Source: Desulfomonile sp963700305
Lineage (GTDB): Bacteria; Desulfobacterota; Desulfomonilia; Desulfomonilales; Desulfomonilaceae
Direction: 5' to 3'
Assembly: GCA_963700305.1 (NCBI GenBank)
Contig: CAVOXB010000022.1
Span: 179,549 to 243,548 of the forward strand
Length of the DNA: 64,000 bases
The notes under the pieces were generated by a model that was not told where the DNA came from, did not search any database, and saw only the letters and a list, made by a program, of their open reading frames with translations. How positions within the stretch are numbered: the first letter of the stretch is position 1; each line of letters opens with the position of its first letter. Made by a program: the position numbers and the translations under genes. Shown piece after piece: positions 18,966-29,567 of the stretch.

Positions 18966-19177
18966 ATTCGTAGCGGCGGGCCTCCGCGCCCGCCGTTCCG
19001 AGAAAGCATCGCATAATTCCCGTTGGAGACGATCGCTGGCGCTCAGCCATCATACGGACTGGCCAGCGTCCCTGCAGGCCCATGAATGGCGGGCGCGGAG
19101 GCCCGCCACTACGAAGAATTTGTTGCGTCCTCGTAGATGACGGCATCCTCGCAGGCGGAGGCCCGCCGCTACGAAGA
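18966..19177. repeat. REPIN b plus an extra REP arm
   Basis: The left arm begins at 18966 (ATTCGTAGCGGCGGGCCTCC), the inverted right arm is at 19084-19116 (GAATGGCGGGCGCGGAGGCC), and a third partial arm is at 19153-19177. The spacer shares CATAATTCCCGTTGGAGA with REPIN c. Confidence 0.85.
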
Positions 19178-19243
19178 GTCTTGCTTCGCCCTGGAGCATT
19201 TGTAGACAACGAACAGCCTCCCACAGATGCGTGGAACCACACC

Positions 19244-19726
19244 TTACTCTGGCCCTACATCGGAATCGCTTTCCGTCGGCAAACAGCAACCAACCCACTC
19301 GTATTCTTCAATTTCCGGCCACTTCTTAAAGGGGTTGTCCAGAATATAATTAAGTTTAGCCAGTAATTCGCGCTCATCTCTGACAATCCGATCGAAGTAT
19401 TCCCTTTGCCAAATCCTTCCGGTTCTTCCGAAATCTTTTCGCAGTGTATTGGTTGTAAACGATTTCCAGGCATGAACGATTTCCTGTAACGTGAATTCTT
19501 CTACAGGTTCAACCAAGGCATGCACGTGATCATCCATGACAACATACGCCAGCAGATCATATCGCTCTGCGGCAAAATGTGTCATCGAACTTGTCACGAG
19601 GGTTCTCTCGGCACCTCGGAGCGGGGTTTGCGAAGCGGCCAGACGCCAAGTCACGAAATAGATGGAACCATCCAGTCTCCAGTGGGGGAGCCTTCCTTTG
19701 TAAATCGTCAGGGTCGGAGCTTTCAT
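19244..19726 (-). CDS. REP-associated tyrosine transposase (RAYT), Y1 HUH family
   Basis: A 160-residue protein starting at the ATG at 19726 (MKAPTLTIYKG). It has the RAYT layout: a strand with YFVTWRLA, the HUH motif in MDDHVHALVEP, and a catalytic Tyr in the helix with REYFDRIVRDERELLAKLNY before DNPFKKWPEIEEYEW. RAYTs are single-copy relatives of IS200 TnpA that process REP hairpin DNA. It lies between REPIN b and REPIN c, as expected if these are its substrates. No terminal repeats of a normal IS are seen. Confidence 0.88.
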   Translation of the reverse strand: MKAPTLTIYKGRLPHWRLDGSIYFVTWRLAASQTPLRGAERTLVTSSMTHFAAERYDLLAYVVMDDHVHALVEPVEEFTLQEIVHAWKSFTTNTLRKDFGRTGRIWQREYFDRIVRDERELLAKLNYILDNPFKKWPEIEEYEWVGCCLPTESDSDVGPE

Positions 19727-19794
19727 GAAGATGGGCTCCAATTGTTGAGAATTGGCTTCTAATATACAGAGACGCCGACGACCAAAGCCATTGT

Positions 19795-19946
19795 ATTCGT
19801 AGCGGCGGGCCTCCGCGCCCGCCGTTCCGTGAAAGCCTCGCATAATTCCCGTTGGAGATGATCGCTGTCCCCTGGCAATCATCCATAGGAGCACGGTGGT
19901 GGTGACCAACTAAGAATGGCGGGCGCGGAGGCCCGCCGCTACGAAT
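19795..19946. repeat. REPIN c
   Basis: The arm ATTCGTAGCGGCGGGCCTCC (19795) and its inverted partner ending CCCGCCGCTACGAAT (19946) are about 85 bases apart. This is the doublet immediately upstream of the RAYT gene. Confidence 0.87.
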
Positions 19947-20009
19947 ATGCCGGCCGTTCTGCATCCTTTTCCCTGGTTGCATGCGAACCGTATCAGGAAG
20001 CGGGAGACC

Positions 20010-21593
20010 TCAACCCTGCCCGCTCTCAAGAACATTTTTGACGTAAGGGCTGGTTTCCGATGAAGGAACCTGCGCCATTTGCGCTTCCAATTCCTCCTTG
20101 ATCGTGTGCCGAAATTCGTAATAGTGTTCCGCCACAACGCACGCCGAAATAAAATACCGGAATCTCAAGGGAAATTTAGTTAATGCCCGAATGAAGGACT
20201 TCCAGAAGGTAAAGCGGGACGGGTACAGCACACCCTGTCGAAATAGAGTGATCAGAACAGCTCGCAGTTCCGACAGATACGGAGGGGAAAACGCCTTGTG
20301 GGGCGGCTTCGATTCCATCCTCGCCATGCATTCATAGGAACGCTTCAAATAGAATTCCGGGTCATAGAGCACATCGTACAACCGTATGAATTCGTTGGCT
20401 ATCTCGGCTCTCGGTCGGGTGGGAAGAAAATTGATGAGCCCGGTCTGACTGCCCAGGTTGTCGCTAAAACCGGTGAACAGGAGACGGCCCTCTTTTTCGA
20501 GCCGAACCCAGAGGTCTGTTTGCGGGCCTGCCTGCAACAGGGTCACAAACATTTCCGGTATCTGGTTACGGGTCGCAAAGTCGATCAGGCGCTGGTCCGC
20601 TCCTGGGAGCTCGTTGTCAAACCCCAGGATGCACCCGGCAATTATCTGCAACCCTGCTCTGTTGATCTTTTCACATGCCTTGTCCAGATCGACCGCCGCA
20701 TTCTGGAATTTCTTGGCGTCCTTAAGGCTTTCCCGGTCGAGGGTTTCTATGCCCAGGAAGACCTTCCAAAAGCCGGCGCGAACCATCAGATCCAGGAGTT
20801 CCGGATCCGCTGCGAGATTCACAGATGCCTGCGTGGTGAAATCAAAAGGATGGCCCCGCTCTTCCATCCAGGGGATCAACTTCCTGAGCAGTGCTTTTGC
20901 CCGCGACGGGTTTCCGATGAAGTTGTCGTCCACGAAAAAGACGGCCCGTCTCCACCCGTAATCGTACATGGCTTGGAGTTCCCCGAGTATCTGCTCTGGG
21001 GATTTGGTCCTGACCTCGCGGCCGTACATGAGGGTGATGTCGCAAAACTCGCACTGAAAAGGGCAACCTCGGGAAAACTGAACCGCCATGTCCACGTACG
21101 CGGCGAGATCCAACAGGTCGTATCGCGGCACCGGCGAGCCGGTCAAATCCGGTCTTACAGACCCCTGGATGACAATGCCGCTCTCCCTAGCTTCAAGCGC
21201 TTCCACCAGTCTGTCAGCGACCGTTTCGGCTTCACCTTTTACTACAATATCCGCACCTGCCTGGAGGACTTCCTCCGGAATATGGAAGGCCATGGGCCCG
21301 CCAACCACCACGAACTTGCCCCGCTTCTTGGCTTGCCGAATAGTCTCCATGATGCCGGCATACTGATTGACCATGCCGGTAACCAGCACGACCTCGCACG
21401 CCGCCCAGTCAGACTCGGCAACCTCTCTGACCGTGGCGTCGACCAGGCGGAGATGCCAAGCCGTCGGCAAGAGCGCAGCAACGGTCAGCAGCCCCAGCGG
21501 AGGCTGAACGCATTTCTTGTTGAGCATCCGCAGGACCTTTTCAAAAGACCAAAAAGTCTGGGGATACCTCGGATTCACCAAAAGAACGTTCAT
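20010..21593 (-). CDS. B12-binding radical SAM protein with DUF4070-like C terminus
   Basis: A 527-residue protein. Residues 1-140 form a cobalamin-binding-like Rossmann domain (MNVLLVNPRYP, VVVGGPMAFHIPEEVL). The radical SAM cluster motif is Cys177-x3-Cys181-x2-Cys184 in RGCPFQCEFCDI. The C-terminal third matches the DUF4070 region seen in many uncharacterised B12 radical SAM enzymes, including some methyltransferases. The start is placed at MNVLLVNP because the family begins there. The substrate is unknown and the neighbours do not help. Confidence 0.88.
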   Translation of the reverse strand: MNVLLVNPRYPQTFWSFEKVLRMLNKKCVQPPLGLLTVAALLPTAWHLRLVDATVREVAESDWAACEVVLVTGMVNQYAGIMETIRQAKKRGKFVVVGGPMAFHIPEEVLQAGADIVVKGEAETVADRLVEALEARESGIVIQGSVRPDLTGSPVPRYDLLDLAAYVDMAVQFSRGCPFQCEFCDITLMYGREVRTKSPEQILGELQAMYDYGWRRAVFFVDDNFIGNPSRAKALLRKLIPWMEERGHPFDFTTQASVNLAADPELLDLMVRAGFWKVFLGIETLDRESLKDAKKFQNAAVDLDKACEKINRAGLQIIAGCILGFDNELPGADQRLIDFATRNQIPEMFVTLLQAGPQTDLWVRLEKEGRLLFTGFSDNLGSQTGLINFLPTRPRAEIANEFIRLYDVLYDPEFYLKRSYECMARMESKPPHKAFSPPYLSELRAVLITLFRQGVLYPSRFTFWKSFIRALTKFPLRFRYFISACVVAEHYYEFRHTIKEELEAQMAQVPSSETSPYVKNVLESGQG

Positions 21594-21977
21594 TCTACCG
21601 TCCCACAAAATTGAATAATGATAATCGTTCAACTGGATACCGACTCTTCGTCCCAACACCGGTGCGTGACCACACATCTTGCCCGAAAGCTTCCCCCGGC
21701 CTTGATCATCCTGGGGTTGGGAAGTCCTGGTGAACGGTTACCTCATTTGTTTCTCCGTTAAGGTACCTGAACATAGCACACGCGAAACACAAATAACAGG
21801 ATGACCACCCGTCTCCCGCATCTTTTTAGAACGCTTTCTGACCAGGTTATGAACAATGCTTTGACCTGAGTGCGCTCAGCATGTAAATTTGCTTGCGTGA
21901 AGAATAATGGAAGAACATATGCGGATTCCTATATAAGAGGTTCTGGGCAAGAAAGCTCTTTGCCCATGGAGCGGTAA
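21594..21977. other. Divergent promoter region
   Basis: No gene is seen. It separates the minus-strand radical SAM gene from the plus-strand kinase gene and so should contain both promoters. Confidence 0.45.
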
Positions 21978-23663
21978 ATGGAAGACGAAACGGCAAGCAA
22001 GGCCATGCTAATAAATGAAATTGCTCGGCTGGGTAAGCGGATTGAGGAATTGGAAAAAGACGGTGCGCAGGTCCTTGCTGCATGCGCGGATACTAACGAA
22101 TGCGCGAGCCTCCGGAGTCCTGCGGCTATCATGGAGAGCAATAGAGCGGAGGAGGCGCTGCTGCGGTCCGAGGAAAAATACAGGTTCGTGGTAGAAAACG
22201 CTAATGAAGCCATCCTCGTAGCTCAGGACGGAATTCTGAAATTCGTCAATCCAAAGGCAGCGAAAATTTCAAAATACACGGTGGAGGAACTGACCAGCCG
22301 ATCTTTCATCAGCTTTGTCCATGTTGACGACCGGGAAAAAGTCAAGGAAATCTATCAACAGGGAGTGGGTAACAGCAACGCTCCAAATGTCCACGCATTC
22401 AGGATCGTGGATAAGACAGGAGTTGCCAAATGGGTGGAGATTAACGCTGTAACCATTAACTGGGATGGAAACCCGGCAGCCTTGATTTTCGCCAATGATG
22501 TTTCAGCCAAACGTCAAATGGAAGACGAACTTCTCAGGGTCGAGAAGCTGGAATCGCTGGGAATTCTCGCCGGAGGAATTGCGCATGATTTCAACAACAT
22601 ACTAACAGCCATTTTGGGAAATATTTCGCTGGCCAGACTCTATTCCCAATCGGAAGAGAACATGGCCAAGCGCCTCAAGGAAGCCGAAAAAGCGTGTCTT
22701 CGGGCTCAAGGTCTGACCATTCAGCTATTGACGTTCGCCAAAGGGGGGGCCCCAGTTAAGAAAACCGCCCGCGTAGGAGACATAATAAAGGATGCTGCCC
22801 TTTTTTCGCTGCGGGGTTCCAATGTAAGGCCGGAATTCTCTATTGTCGAAGACCTGTGTACGGTTGAGGTCGATGAAGCCCAGATTAGTCAAGTCACGAA
22901 TAACCTTATTATTAACGCAGGCCACGCTATGCCCGAAGGAGGCATTGTTGAAGTCTCCGCAGAAAATGTACGGATAACCAGGGAGCAGCGGCTGCCGCTA
23001 GAAACCGGACAATACGTAAAGATTACCATCCGGGACCACGGCGTCGGCATACCTGATCAGATTATCTCAAGAATATTCGACCCTTACTTCACGACCAAGC
23101 GCATGGGCAGCGGACTAGGGCTTGCCACTTCATATTCCATAATACGTAATCACGGCGGAATCGTTACAGTGGAATCCGAGCCGAATTCAGGAACAACGTT
23201 TCATATTTACCTGCCTGCTTCTCAGCAAGACGTCACCGTTATTACCGAAAAAGAAATAGATGCTTTTCCTTCAGGCAAAGGCCGAATCCTTATAATGGAC
23301 GATGAAGCGATAATCAGGGAACTTGCCATGGAATTACTTTCACACCTCGGCTATGATGTAGAAGTTGCGGAAGACGGCGCGAGGGCAGTTGAACTCTACA
23401 CGTCGGCCATGAATGCAGCCAACCCTTTTGACGCGGTCATACTGGACCTGACCGTACCGGGTGGGATGGGAGGTCGCGAGACCATTCAACGACTCATCGA
23501 GGTTGATCCTCAAGTCAAGGCCATCGTTTCAAGCGGTTATTCGAATGATCCCATAATGGCTAATTTTATCAGTTACGGGTTCAAGGGTGTGGTCTCCAAA
23601 CCATATACTATTAAGGAGATAAGCGAGGCCCTTAATGAACTGATCAAAAATGGAGAGGCATGA
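21978..23663 (+). CDS. Cytoplasmic hybrid sensor histidine kinase with PAS and receiver domains
   Basis: A 561-residue protein without membrane segments. Order: short coiled coil (residues 5-35), PAS sensor (~62-180), HisKA with phospho-His203 in GGIAHDFNNIL, HATPase (N box NNLIINAGH ~309-316, DHGVGI ~353, GSGLGLA ~377) and a C-terminal receiver domain with acidic pair Asp441/442 and phospho-acceptor Asp490 in AVILDL. It signals in phosphorelays responding to a cytoplasmic cue. No cognate regulator is adjacent. GGAG precedes the ATG. Confidence 0.93.
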   Translation: MEDETASKAMLINEIARLGKRIEELEKDGAQVLAACADTNECASLRSPAAIMESNRAEEALLRSEEKYRFVVENANEAILVAQDGILKFVNPKAAKISKYTVEELTSRSFISFVHVDDREKVKEIYQQGVGNSNAPNVHAFRIVDKTGVAKWVEINAVTINWDGNPAALIFANDVSAKRQMEDELLRVEKLESLGILAGGIAHDFNNILTAILGNISLARLYSQSEENMAKRLKEAEKACLRAQGLTIQLLTFAKGGAPVKKTARVGDIIKDAALFSLRGSNVRPEFSIVEDLCTVEVDEAQISQVTNNLIINAGHAMPEGGIVEVSAENVRITREQRLPLETGQYVKITIRDHGVGIPDQIISRIFDPYFTTKRMGSGLGLATSYSIIRNHGGIVTVESEPNSGTTFHIYLPASQQDVTVITEKEIDAFPSGKGRILIMDDEAIIRELAMELLSHLGYDVEVAEDGARAVELYTSAMNAANPFDAVILDLTVPGGMGGRETIQRLIEVDPQVKAIVSSGYSNDPIMANFISYGFKGVVSKPYTIKEISEALNELIKNGEA

Positions 23664-23784
23664 GGTATGGAAGTACTCGAAGTGCGCCGCGCACCTTTTC
23701 AAGAAATTTCGGCCGTGATAGAAAAATCGGACTTCGGCGCCCAAATCCGATGTGAATTCAACAAAAGAATTTCATAACGTATAA

Positions 23785-25491
23785 GTGACAAGTAATAACG
23801 AACACCAGAGCGAAATATGGAATTCCCAGGTCCGTGGAGCGTTCTGGCTTTTCGGAATCACGGTCGGAGCGTTTCTCACCTACACGACCCGCTATTATCT
23901 AAACGGTGACGGCATCAATTACATTGAAATGGGAGAGGCGTTAAGAAATGGCCTCTGGTCCGGTTTGGTAAATCTGACGGAAAGCCCCGGTTATGCAGTT
24001 TTGCTGGGACTAGGTCAGACAGTGCTGAGCACCGATAGATCGAATGAGCTCGTTTTGCTCAAGATTGTGAATTTTGTGTCTTTTGTGGCCGCTATGGCTG
24101 CATGCGACGTGTTCATGAACTGCATAAAAAAACAGTGGAGCGAATCATGGCCTGACGACGAAAAGCTCCTGCCCTTTTACCTGGTTTCAGGCCTCTGTTA
24201 CAGCATGTTTTTGTTCGCAGCGCTTAATTGGGTGAGGCCGCGCCTCGTAGCACCGGAAATGATAGTGTTCGCGCTGGTTCTCGCAACAATCTGCATTATT
24301 CTGAAGATAAGAGAAAACCCTTCCGGCTATCAGTATTTCGCGGTTTTGGGTCTCTTTTCGGGCATATCCTTTCTCTTCAAGTCATTTTTTTTTCCGTTCT
24401 CAGCCGTCTTTTTCGTTATAGCGGGTCTTCTTACAAATTCTTTGAAGAAGGCGATTCCTCGTGTAGCTTTGTCAATGGCCGTGATGCTGGCCGTATGCGC
24501 TCCATTGATGATCTCGCTTTCCGCCAGTCTGGGGCGATTCTCATACGGGGAAGTAGGACGATTCAATTATACCATCCTCATTGCAGGGGAAGGTGAGCTT
24601 GAACATCCTCCTGAAGTGCTGAATCCTGACCCTGAAGTGCTGTTTTACGGCAAGAATCAGTTCGTGGATTGCACTCGGCCCGCGGGTTGGGACCTGGCTT
24701 ACTGGAAGCTCGGTCTCAAGCCTGTTTTCAATTTTGTTACTCAACTGGAAATTTTTCTCAAGCTGACCTTGGCGGTGATCCTGGACAGCCCATTTCTGTT
24801 TCTGTTCGCGGGCTTGTGGATTATCGCTCATTGGAGACTGGGCACGCTGAGGGTCGGGAAGCTGTTCCCTCCGTCTCCTTTCTTCATTTTAATGGCTGTA
24901 GCGTCCGCAGGCGTAGGTGTCTACTGCTTGATACATATTGAAATGAGATACCTGGCATCATTCTTATTCCTTGGATTTGCTGCCTTAGCGATTTCCCCCA
25001 CTTACGATCCCAACATCTCAGGAGTAAAACGCAGGATAGTAATCCCTTCCATCATTCTGTCGCTCTTCATTCTGGGGCTTGTGGCCAATACAGTAGTGGA
25101 CCAGACGCTTCGAGGGCTGTCTTCTTCCGGAGGGAAGCCGTCTTTCAAAGATACCTACTATGAGATGGTCGCGATAAAGAATTGGCTTCGAGAAAACAAT
25201 ATTTCCAGCAGATCTCGAACCGCAATTATTGGACTGCCCTTGTCGTACTGGGCCAGATTGGCCGAAGTGAAGATTGTTGCGGAAATATTCGACCAAGAGC
25301 GCTTCCTAGCGTGCGGCCCTCAGAAACGGGCCAAGGCCGCAGAATCGTTCAAATCGGCTGGAGTAAAGGCCGTGATCGCACAGGGCCGCGATTACGACGG
25401 GCTTGTGGCCGAAGGCTGGCAAAAAGTTCCTGGTACCAGGGATTTCTATATTTTACTTACAAGTGATAGGAAATCCGCCTCTGAGTCATAA
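23785..25491 (+). CDS. Integral membrane glycosyltransferase-like protein (GT39/GT-C type)
   Basis: A 568-residue protein with a GTG start at 23785 and roughly ten hydrophobic helices. The N-terminal loop after the first helix contains GDGINYIEMGEAL, the acidic loop position used by polyprenyl-phosphate-dependent GT-C enzymes, and later loops contain ESPGYAVLLGLGQ. The C-terminal soluble tail carries GRDYDGLVAEGW. The family transfers sugars from lipid carriers at the outer side of the membrane. The assignment rests on topology and the loop motif, so the acceptor is unknown. Confidence 0.65.
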   Translation: MTSNNEHQSEIWNSQVRGAFWLFGITVGAFLTYTTRYYLNGDGINYIEMGEALRNGLWSGLVNLTESPGYAVLLGLGQTVLSTDRSNELVLLKIVNFVSFVAAMAACDVFMNCIKKQWSESWPDDEKLLPFYLVSGLCYSMFLFAALNWVRPRLVAPEMIVFALVLATICIILKIRENPSGYQYFAVLGLFSGISFLFKSFFFPFSAVFFVIAGLLTNSLKKAIPRVALSMAVMLAVCAPLMISLSASLGRFSYGEVGRFNYTILIAGEGELEHPPEVLNPDPEVLFYGKNQFVDCTRPAGWDLAYWKLGLKPVFNFVTQLEIFLKLTLAVILDSPFLFLFAGLWIIAHWRLGTLRVGKLFPPSPFFILMAVASAGVGVYCLIHIEMRYLASFLFLGFAALAISPTYDPNISGVKRRIVIPSIILSLFILGLVANTVVDQTLRGLSSSGGKPSFKDTYYEMVAIKNWLRENNISSRSRTAIIGLPLSYWARLAEVKIVAEIFDQERFLACGPQKRAKAAESFKSAGVKAVIAQGRDYDGLVAEGWQKVPGTRDFYILLTSDRKSASES

Positions 25492-25890
25492 TAATGCTTC
25501 CGAACAATTTTTTTGTTTGCGATGGCAGGAAATTGTGTCCTGGGATTTTTGCCGGGATATTGTCAGATCAGGTATGATCCGCGGTATCCGCAAGTCAGTG
25601 ACTGCTGCAATTACTATCTCCGAGAGGTTCCAGTGAGGATTTCGATAACCATTCAGTCAGAGATGGAATCGTAGGACTTGAGCAAACAGTGAGACAGGCT
25701 TTCTGGACTTCCATTCTTGATTTTTTGAAAACGGCAGGCTGGAAAGCCTGCCCCACAGAAGCTATTCGTCGTCAGACGGCCGAATGGTTACGGGTTTAGG
25801 TAATATCCCCTTCCATTGAGAGCGAACCTTGGATATCCTAAACACCCGCAGCGGGCGGGCGACAAAATCTCGTCGGATATAGTCGGTATA
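25492..25890. other. Gene-free stretch before glgX
   Basis: Contains the palindromic arm at 25733-25756 and no supported gene. Confidence 0.45.
25733..25756. repeat. Single arm of the GGCAGGCTGGAAAGCCTGCC repeat
   Basis: GGCAGGCTGGAAAGCCTGCC followed by CCAC, identical to the right arm at 9465-9488. A degraded partner (GACAGGCTTTCTGGAC) lies 40 bases to the left. Confidence 0.7.
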
Positions 25891-28051
25891 ATGAAACAAT
25901 ACACAATCCAGCCAGGTTCAAGGTATCCCACGGGCGCGACGGCAAATTCTAACGGAACCAATTTTTCCATTTTTAGCCGCAATGCCACCAGTGTTGAACT
26001 GTTGCTGTACGAACATGCAGTCAGCCACGCTCCATTTCAGATCATTGAATTAAAGCCGGAGACAAACCGGACGTATTTTTTCTGGCACGTGTATGTTGAG
26101 GGACTTCCTGCAGGTGTGCATTACGCGTGGAGAGTAGATGGTCCAAATGATACGAAAATTTCAGGGTGCCGTTTCGACCGAAATATAGAATTGCTGGACC
26201 CCTGGGCAAGAGCCGTGACGCAGAACCTGTGGGACCGCAGACGATCCATTGCAGAAGAATTTGGGGAAGCCCTTTTTGTAAGGAGGTCTTCCCCACAATC
26301 TTCTGCAAAAACTTTATATGCATCTTCGTATGCATCTCCTGATATTGCGCCCAAATCGATGCGCTCTACGGTGGTGGCAAATCATTATGACTGGGACGGG
26401 GACCGTCCGCTTGATCGTCCTCTGGAGAATACTATTATTTACGAGATGCATGTGGGCGGCTTCACGCGTCACCCTTCCTCCAATGTGAAGAACCCCGGCA
26501 CATTCTCTGGAGTAGTCGAAAAAATTTCCTACCTCAAAGGTCTCGGAATTACTGACGTGGAACTCATGCCGGTAATGGCATTTGACGAACAGGATGTTCC
26601 TGATAGTGCTTTTGAAAGAGGTCACCGAAATTACTGGGGCTATAGTACTCACAGTTTTTTCAGCCCTCATCCCGGGTATCTGCGCTTCTCCTCAGAGCGG
26701 TGCGCACGTTGACGAATTCCGGAACATGGTGAAAGCGCTTCACAAAGCCGGCATCGGAGTGATTCTGGATGTTGTCCTTAACCACACAGCGGAAGGAGGG
26801 GCCGACGGGCCCGTAATAAACTTCAAGGGCTTCAGCAACGATTCATTTTATCATTTGGACCCAAACGATCGCAGCAAATACAGGGACTTCACAGGTTGTG
26901 GGAACACGGTGAACTGCAATCATCCTCTGGTGGCAGTTTTCATTCTTCAGTGCCTGGAATATTGGGTCCGAGAAATGCACGTAGACGGATTCAGATTCGA
27001 TCTTGCGAGTGTGTTGACGAGAGGTGAGGACGGCAACCCCATAAATCACGCTCCAGTGGTTTGGAGCATCGAATTCTCGGAAATCCTTGCGGACGCTAAG
27101 ATTATAGCTGAGGCATGGGACGCTGGAGGACTCTATCAAGTAGGAGCTTTCCCCGGATTTCGTTGGGCTGAATGGAACGGAAAATATCGGGATATCATTC
27201 GCAGGTTCGTTCGTGGCGACAGAGGACTCGTGGGTGAAGTGGCCACACGCATTACAGGAAGCAGCGATCTGTATGAGGTCAGGGGCAGATTACCCATAAG
27301 CAGCATCAATTATGTTACCTGCCATGACGGATTTACCCTGTATGATTTGGTGAGTTACAATGAAAAACATAATTTCGACAACGGAGAGCTTAATCGAGAT
27401 GGGTCAGATGAAAACCTGAGCTGGAACTGCGGGCAAGAGGGCGATACCGATGACCGTGAGATTCAGGCCCTGAGGTTGCGGCAGGCCAAGAATTTCATCG
27501 CTATTCTGATGCTCAGTCAGGGCGTGCCCATGCTACAGTCGGGGGATGAGGTTCTCAGGTCCCAGAAAGGCAATAACAATGCATATTGTCAGGATAATGA
27601 ACTGGGCTGGTTCGACTGGACTCTTATTGGAAAAAATGATGATATGCTGCGATTCGTCACCCAGATCATTGCGTTTCGCAAAAGGCACCCATGCTTGAGG
27701 AAGACTCGATTTCTCACCGGAAGAAAGAATCCGGGAGCGTTCATGCCTGATATAGTTTGGCACGGCGTTGAACTACTGAAACCTGGCTGGTTCGATCCTT
27801 CCACGCAGGTGCTGGCCTTTACTCTCGCTGCAGCAACGGACGGAGAGGAAGATCTTCATGTAATTCTCAACATGTCGGACGGGGCTCTGGATATGCCCGT
27901 TTATAGTGTCTCGAACAAGACCTGGCACATGGCCGTGGATACATCAAGACCTTCACCCGGCGACATTCTGGAGCCCGCTCAACAGGTGCCTTTAGCGGAA
28001 GAGAGTCATAGGGTAAATCCGCGTAGCGTGGTGGTTCTGGAAAGCAGATAG
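25891..28051 (+). pseudogene. glgX: Glycogen debranching enzyme (isoamylase/GlgX type), one frameshift
   Basis: An N-terminal CBM48 domain (residues ~8-110, TNFSIFSRNATSVELLLY) is followed by a GH13 catalytic domain. The nucleophile is in DGFRFDLASVL, the acid/base in IIAEAWDAGG, and the third Asp region in YVTCHDGFTLYDLVSYNEKHN. These are the signatures of enzymes that cut alpha-1,6 branches of glycogen. The frame breaks at about 26680: the first part ends after HPGYL, and removal of one C gives HPGYCASPQSGAHV, which matches the family. Apart from that base the gene is complete to a normal C terminus. Confidence 0.85.
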
Positions 28052-28128
28052 ACGGCAAATCCCATACTTTGAGACTCTTCGGCCGTTCTCGGTGAATTAA
28101 TACAATAGAATTTGGAGATCAAAAAATC

Positions 28129-29567
28129 ATGTCGCTTCCGGTAAACAAAACCAAGATAGTATGCACAATTGGGCCTGCCTGTGAAACTCCGGAAATTTTG
28201 CAACAGATGATCCGGACTGGGATGAATGTGGCCAGGCTGAACTTTTCTCATGGGACCTTTGAGTATCACAAGCAAAACATCCTGAAAATCCGTGCCGCAA
28301 GCAGCGCTGTCGGCAGACGCATCGCTATAATGGCAGATCTTCCGGGCCCAAAAATTCGCATTGGCCAACTCGCGGAAGACCCCGTTGAACTGAGGGCCGG
28401 TGACATTTTCACGTTGACGGTGGATGAAATAGTCGGAGACGAAACGCGTGCATCGGTGAGCTTCAACACCCTGAATACAGCCGTAAAACCGGGAGACACT
28501 CTTTTTCTGAACGATGGGCTTATTCAATTGGAGGCACTTAAAGTTGAGGGAAGCAACGTTTATTGCCGGGTAATAGTGGGCGGCGAATTGAGATCTCGAA
28601 AAGGGCTCAATCTCCCGGGCATTGACTTGGGCATAAGCGCCTTCACTCCCAGAGATTACAAGTGCTTGAAATTCGCCCTTGAAAACGGTGTTGACGCGAT
28701 CAGCCAATCCTTTGTCGAGAGAGCAGAGGACATTGTTGCAGTCAGGGATGCATGCGCCGAGCTGGGTAGCAATCCGTTCATCATTGCAAAGATTGAACGT
28801 TCCAGGGCGCTGGATCACATAGACGCTATACTTCAGGTAGCGGACGGGATCATGATCCGCGGGGCGACCTGGGAGTAGAAATGCCCATCGAGGAAATCGC
28901 CCTTGTTCAAAAGCGCCTGATGCGCAAGGCCAATCTTAAAGGGAAACCAGTGATCACAGCAACTCAGATGCTGGAATCCATGATATCAAACCGCAGACCT
29001 TCGAGAGCTGAAGCAACGGATGTGGCAAACGCCATTCTTGACGGGACGGACTGCGTTATGCTTTCAGGGGAATCGGCGATGGGAAAGTATCCTGTCGAAG
29101 CGGTGCAGATGCTCGTAAAGATAGCTGCCTCCATAGAATCCCAGAGACCCGCGCACTCCGTGCGTGAAGAACTCGCAAGTCGTCGATATACAAGTGCTAA
29201 CCTGCTGCCCAGAGAGCTCCTCGCGTTGAGTGTGGCGACCGCCGTAGAAACCGTGTCACCTGCGGCAGTGATAATTCCCACTCGAAGCGGTGCGTCAGCG
29301 AGAACGATCACGCGCTTCAGGTTCCCCATGTGGATCACTGCCGTCAGCACCCAAACGACAACATGCCAGCACTTACAATTCTCCTATGGGGTTTTCCCGC
29401 TACACGAACCGGATCACCCTGAGGACTGGAATTCCTTCGCTAAGAGTTGGCTCGAAATAAATCGAATAGAAGGAAATTTGGTGGTCTTAACCGAAGGACC
29501 GTCTTCCAAACACCCCGAGGCTAATCATCGGATGGAGATCATCGACGTGACTCGGTCGAATGATTAA
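28129..29567 (+). pseudogene. pyk: Pyruvate kinase, one frameshift
   Basis: All conserved blocks of pyruvate kinase are present: KTKIVCTIGPAC, MNVARLNFSHG, GPKIRIG, FIIAKIER, the active-site loop and PVITATQMLESM, then GTDCVMLSGESAMGKYP. The loop normally read IMIARGDLGVE is split: the first frame gives IMIRGATWE-stop, and adding one G at about 28857 restores IMIARGDLGVEMPIEEI. The C-terminal allosteric domain is short but present. A functional loss would be striking in glycolysis unless a second pyruvate kinase or PPDK exists, so sequence error should be considered first. Confidence 0.88.

Noticed and set aside
18424..19242. Two minus-strand frames rich in Arg, Ala and Pro
   Set aside because: They are translations of the REPIN arms, repeating the same peptide-like text wherever the repeat occurs.
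18571..19946. Repeated palindromes considered as a CRISPR array
   Set aside because: Units are inverted doublets with irregular spacing and related spacers, and no cas genes are present.
20298..21614. 438-codon open frame on the plus strand
   Set aside because: Lies entirely antisense to the radical SAM gene, has no ribosome-binding site and no domain; it is a by-product of that gene's codon use.
28006..28818. 270-codon minus-strand frame
   Set aside because: Antisense to pyruvate kinase and glgX; no motifs or start signal.
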